From the NCBI GenBank assembly GCA_964585635.1, contig CAZPEV010000122.1, positions 1-10,181 on the forward strand: DNA of 10,181 bases, given 5' to 3'. The notes under the pieces are model-generated. The model saw nothing but the letters and a program-made list of their open reading frames with translations. It did not search any database and was not told where the DNA came from. This DNA is from CAZPEV01 sp964585635 (GTDB lineage: Bacteria; Zixibacteria; MSB-5A5; GN15; JAAZOE01). Positions 6,575 to 10,181 of the stretch are shown here, in pieces; positions within the stretch are counted from its first letter, which is position 1; each line of letters begins with the position of its first letter. Position numbers and translations under genes: made by a program.

Positions 6575-7705
6575 TTATTTCGGGAAACCTTCGTAAGGCG
6601 ATTCGGCTGTCGGAGACTCCTTTATCCAGCGATCGGCCGCGCCCACGACCCCTTTCACCCGCAGATCAAAGTCGTCCGGATTGGAGGCGTTGTTCATGGC
6701 CTCTTCCAGACTAATATATCCCCGCTTGTACAGCTTCATGATCGACTGGTCAAACGACTGCATCCCGTACTGCCCCCCGCCCTCGATCAGATCGATCAGG
6801 TTGGAAAACTTGTCGGGGTCGATAATACAGTCGCGGATGGCGGCGGTCAGAATCATGACCTCCAATGCCGGAATCAGTCCCGGCATGTCGTGACGGGTCA
6901 GCAGGCGCTGGCAGATTATCCCCTTGAGCGTGCCGGCCAACAGCAGGCGTATCTGCTGGTGCTGGTGCGGCGGGAAAAAGGAAATAATACGGCTGATCGT
7001 CTCCATCGTATTCAGCGTATGTAGGGTGGTTAACACCAAGTGACCGGTGTCGGCCGCCGTCAGCGCGATCGACATCGTCTCCAGGTCACGGACCTCGCCG
7101 ATCAACAGGACATCAGGATCCTGCCGAAAAGCGTGCCGCAGGGCTGAGGCGAAGCTCTCCGTGTCGCCGCCGACCTCCCGCTGGGCGATAATGCACTTCT
7201 TGTCGCGGAAGATGTATTCGATGGGATCCTCGGTCGTCATTATGTTCCGGCAGCGGCTATTATTCAAATGCTCGATCATGGAAGCCAGCGTCGTGGACTT
7301 ACCCGATCCGGTGGTGCCGGTGATAATTATCAATCCGCGAAACTCCAGGGCCAGCTTCTTTACCGTCTCCGGCAGATGCAACTCCTCGACCGAGGGGATG
7401 CGGGTATTCACGGCCCGGATGGCGATGCCGCTGGTCCCCCGCTGGCGGAACAGATTGATCCGGAAGCGGCCGAGCTTGGCCACCGACAGGGCCAGATCCA
7501 TCTCATTCCGCTTGGCGAATTTTTGCTGTTGATCTTCGGTCAGAATCTGGGAGATGACGGATGCGATGGAATCGACCGTCATCGGGTCGGTCTCGATCTG
7601 TTCCAGAATACCGTTGACTCGGACGTAAGGGCGGATGCCGACCCGCAGGTGAAGGTCCGATGCTTTGCGTCTTAGCATTTCCGAGAGCATCTCTTTCAGG
7701 TTCAT
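6575..7705 (-). CDS. pilT: Type IV pilus twitching motility / retraction ATPase
   Basis: PilT is a hexameric cytoplasmic ATPase that powers retraction of type IV pili. The product has 376 residues; PilT proteins are usually somewhat shorter (about 345-370). The N-terminal domain opens LKEMLSEMLRRKASDLHLRVG, typical of the PilT/GspE superfamily. Walker A is GTTGSGKST (130-138). The Asp box is MTTEDPIEYIF (about 156-166), the Walker B-like stretch is DPDVLLIGEVRD (196-207), and the His box is TGHLVLTTLHT (220-230). AAIRDCI (about 288-294) corresponds to the PilT AIRNLI retraction motif with changes, so PilU-like assignment remains possible. AAGGAGGT lies 3 nt before the ATG. No other pilus gene is in the window, and its position between accB and accC suggests no obvious shared pathway. 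Confidence 0.93.
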   Translation of the reverse strand: MNLKEMLSEMLRRKASDLHLRVGIRPYVRVNGILEQIETDPMTVDSIASVISQILTEDQQQKFAKRNEMDLALSVAKLGRFRINLFRQRGTSGIAIRAVNTRIPSVEELHLPETVKKLALEFRGLIIITGTTGSGKSTTLASMIEHLNNSRCRNIMTTEDPIEYIFRDKKCIIAQREVGGDTESFASALRHAFRQDPDVLLIGEVRDLETMSIALTAADTGHLVLTTLHTLNTMETISRIISFFPPHQHQQIRLLLAGTLKGIICQRLLTRHDMPGLIPALEVMILTAAIRDCIIDPDKFSNLIDLIEGGGQYGMQSFDQSIMKLYKRGYISLEEAMNNASNPDDFDLRVKGVVGAADRWIKESPTAESPYEGFPK

Positions 7706-7729
7706 CGGACCTCCTTATGTCGGTCGGGT

Positions 7730-8218
7730 TTATCCAGTCGGATCGATCAAGAACATCACTTGGCCGAATTCGACCGGTCGTGCGTTATTGACGGTAATCT
7801 TGGCCACACGCCCCGCCACTTCGGATTCGATCTCGTTCATCAGCTTCATTGCCTCGACAATGCAGACCACCTGCCCTTTGGCAATCTGCTGGCCAACCTC
7901 GACATACGGTTTGGCGTCGGGGGCCGGAGCGGCATAGAACGTACCGACCATCGGGGACTTTATGGCTACATATTTATCATCCTCGGCCTGAGGTGCCGGC
8001 GGAGCCGATTGAACCGGCGGGGCCGCCACCGGCGCCGGCTGAGGCGCCTCCCGCGGCGCCGCCGTATATTGCAAAATCGGCGAATGGCCGTTGCCGGGGC
8101 TGGAGCCGTTCATCCGGCGTGTAATCCGGATCTTGCGCCACCAACTCGATACCTCGAGCACATCTATATCAGATTCTTCGACCAGCCGTATAAGTTTCTT
8201 AATAGCTTTTTCACGCAT
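7730..8218 (-). CDS. accB: Acetyl-CoA carboxylase biotin carboxyl carrier protein
   Basis: AccB carries CO2 on biotin between biotin carboxylase and the carboxyltransferase. The product has 162 residues, the family norm. The N-terminal helix reads IKKLIRLVEESDIDVLEV. An Ala/Pro-rich flexible linker spans about 53-77. The biotinyl domain runs from YVAIKSPMVGTFY (83-95) to the end. The biotin lysine is K125 in CIVEAMKLMNEIESEVAG, with the canonical EAMKLMNE. GGGGA precedes the ATG by about 5 nt. The gene follows the peptidase gene by 45 nt and precedes pilT by 24 nt. Its usual partner accC is placed after pilT. Confidence 0.97.
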   Translation of the reverse strand: MREKAIKKLIRLVEESDIDVLEVSSWWRKIRITRRMNGSSPGNGHSPILQYTAAPREAPQPAPVAAPPVQSAPPAPQAEDDKYVAIKSPMVGTFYAAPAPDAKPYVEVGQQIAKGQVVCIVEAMKLMNEIESEVAGRVAKITVNNARPVEFGQVMFLIDPTG

Positions 8219-8263
8219 CTTTTCCCCAGAGGTTACCCTTTGCCTGAAAGTACCTTTGCCCCA

Positions 8264-9431
<1,168 letters not shown>

Positions 9432-9435
<4 letters not shown>

Positions 9436-10061
9436 AGGTAGTCATCCTTCTTTCCAAGGTTTTCTTCCACACTCTTAAGCTTGTCGGCGATCCGATTGTT
9501 GCCATTCCCGTCCAGAAGACGGCGATAAACCTCTTTCGCCAATTGCCAATATCCCTGATCGCAATAGATATCGCCGACCGTCTCGGTAATAAACGCCGGT
9601 TCCTGAAGTCGCGGTCGCTCTCGCAAAACGACCGTCTCGCTGGGGCGTTTCAGTGTCAACTGAGTCGCGCGAATCGCGTCGGGTCGGTCCATCGGGCAAG
9701 AGAGCCCGGCGCAGCAAGGATCGAGTTCAAACACCCGCCCGTAGTAGGCCACGGCCGCAGCTTCCTCTCCATCCCGGAACATGATGTCGCCGAGATACTT
9801 CAGCGCCACCAGATTCGTCGCATCCTCCCGTAACACCTGAAGAAACTGCTCTCTGGCCGATTCGAACTGCCCGGTCTGATATAGCGACCGGGCCAGGATA
9901 ACGCGCGCCGAGTTAATCTGGGGTTCGTGCTCCAGCATGCGATGACACAGATCGGTCGCCTTGGCATACTTCCCCTGATCGAAATAGCGACGGGCGACCG
10001 CTGGCCAGTATCCCTGTTCGGCCAATGGAGCCGCACCGGCATCTGTCTGCAGCGATTCCAT
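9432..10061 (-). CDS. Tetratricopeptide-repeat protein
   Basis: This is a 209-residue soluble protein without signal peptide or membrane segment, made of TPR-like helix pairs. Repeats lie at about 18-48 (YWPAVARRYFDQGKYAKA...), 52-81, 86-115 (LKYLGDIMFRDGEEAAAVAYYGRVFELDP) and a last one at about 157-186. Between repeats three and four lies a linker of about 40 residues with CC-AGLSC. TPRs bind protein partners; the partner is unknown. It is the first gene after the promoter at 10073-10101 and overlaps the peptidase start by ATGA. No Shine-Dalgarno precedes the ATG, and the predicted transcript begins only about 5 nt upstream, so translation may be leaderless. A later start is possible but would cut into the first repeat. 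Confidence 0.85.
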
Positions 10062-10072
10062 ATCGGTTAATC

Positions 10073-10101
10073 ATGATACCATCAGCGTTGGTTCAAGTCA
10101 A
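10073..10101 (-). promoter_or_regulatory. Sigma70-like promoter of the leftward operon
   Basis: On the minus strand TTGACT (10101-10096) and TATCAT (10078-10073) each match five of six consensus bases, with a 17-nt spacer. A second TTGACT overlaps upstream (10106-10101) as part of a TTGAC tandem repeat, but its spacing is 22 nt. Initiation is expected near 10066, only about 5 nt before the ATG at 10061. The remaining 80 nt to the window end hold no gene that I can see. Confidence 0.7.
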
Positions 10102-10181
10102 GTCAATTCCCCCCTCAGACCACCGGCGATTCTGTCAAGCACTTTGTGTAAATTGGGTCACGGGCATATCCGGTTGCTGGT

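Noticed and set aside
10133..10138. Perfect TTGACA (minus strand) as an additional promoter
   Set aside because: The bases 16-18 nt downstream are a G-run with no resemblance to a -10 box.

Overview
The window is bacterial and almost fully coding, with every supported gene on the minus strand, so transcription runs from about 10066 down to about 50. The base composition is moderately GC-rich. Split glycine dehydrogenase (gcvPA/gcvPB), a PilT motor, tandem DUF2007 proteins and many TPR proteins fit an uncultivated Gram-negative-type lineage, for example the FCB/Zixibacteria or Deltaproteobacteria-like range. That placement is an inference and is weak. A gap of ten Ns beside a poly-G run and a synonymous difference between the gap flanks point to a metagenome-derived scaffold.

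Layout in order of transcription. A promoter at 10073-10101 drives a nearly leaderless TPR gene, which overlaps an M24 Xaa-Pro peptidase gene by ATGA. accB (biotin carboxyl carrier protein) and pilT follow. A probable intrinsic terminator (6512-6544) and a sigma70-like promoter (6445-6473) then divide the region. The second unit is accC (biotin carboxylase, TTG start), gcvH (TTG start), gcvPA, two tandem DUF2007 genes, an exported thioredoxin-fold/TPR protein, and gcvPB. It ends in a clear rho-independent terminator at 50-80.

The main discovery is the thioredoxin/TPR gene. Read conventionally it is either broken or begins at a GTG at 2328, which removes half of its thioredoxin domain. The full frame starts at ATG 2508 with a good ribosome binding site and a signal peptide. 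It is interrupted only by one TGA, at 2353-2355, exactly where the first cysteine of the thioredoxin CxxC motif belongs, giving U-R-W-C. A perfect 7-bp hairpin with a 6-nt loop and G as second loop base begins downstream of this TGA, with its loop 23 nt away, as expected of a bacterial SECIS element. I therefore call it a 318-residue periplasmic selenoprotein with a UxxC thioredoxin domain and about four TPRs, embedded between the two halves of glycine dehydrogenase.

Functionally, gcvH/gcvPA/gcvPB supply the carrier and decarboxylase of the glycine cleavage system; gcvT and lpd are not in the window. accB and accC supply the carrier and biotin carboxylase parts of acetyl-CoA carboxylase; the carboxyltransferase is not here. 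The peptidase gene is split only by an assembly artefact and can be rebuilt to an intact 364-residue protein.
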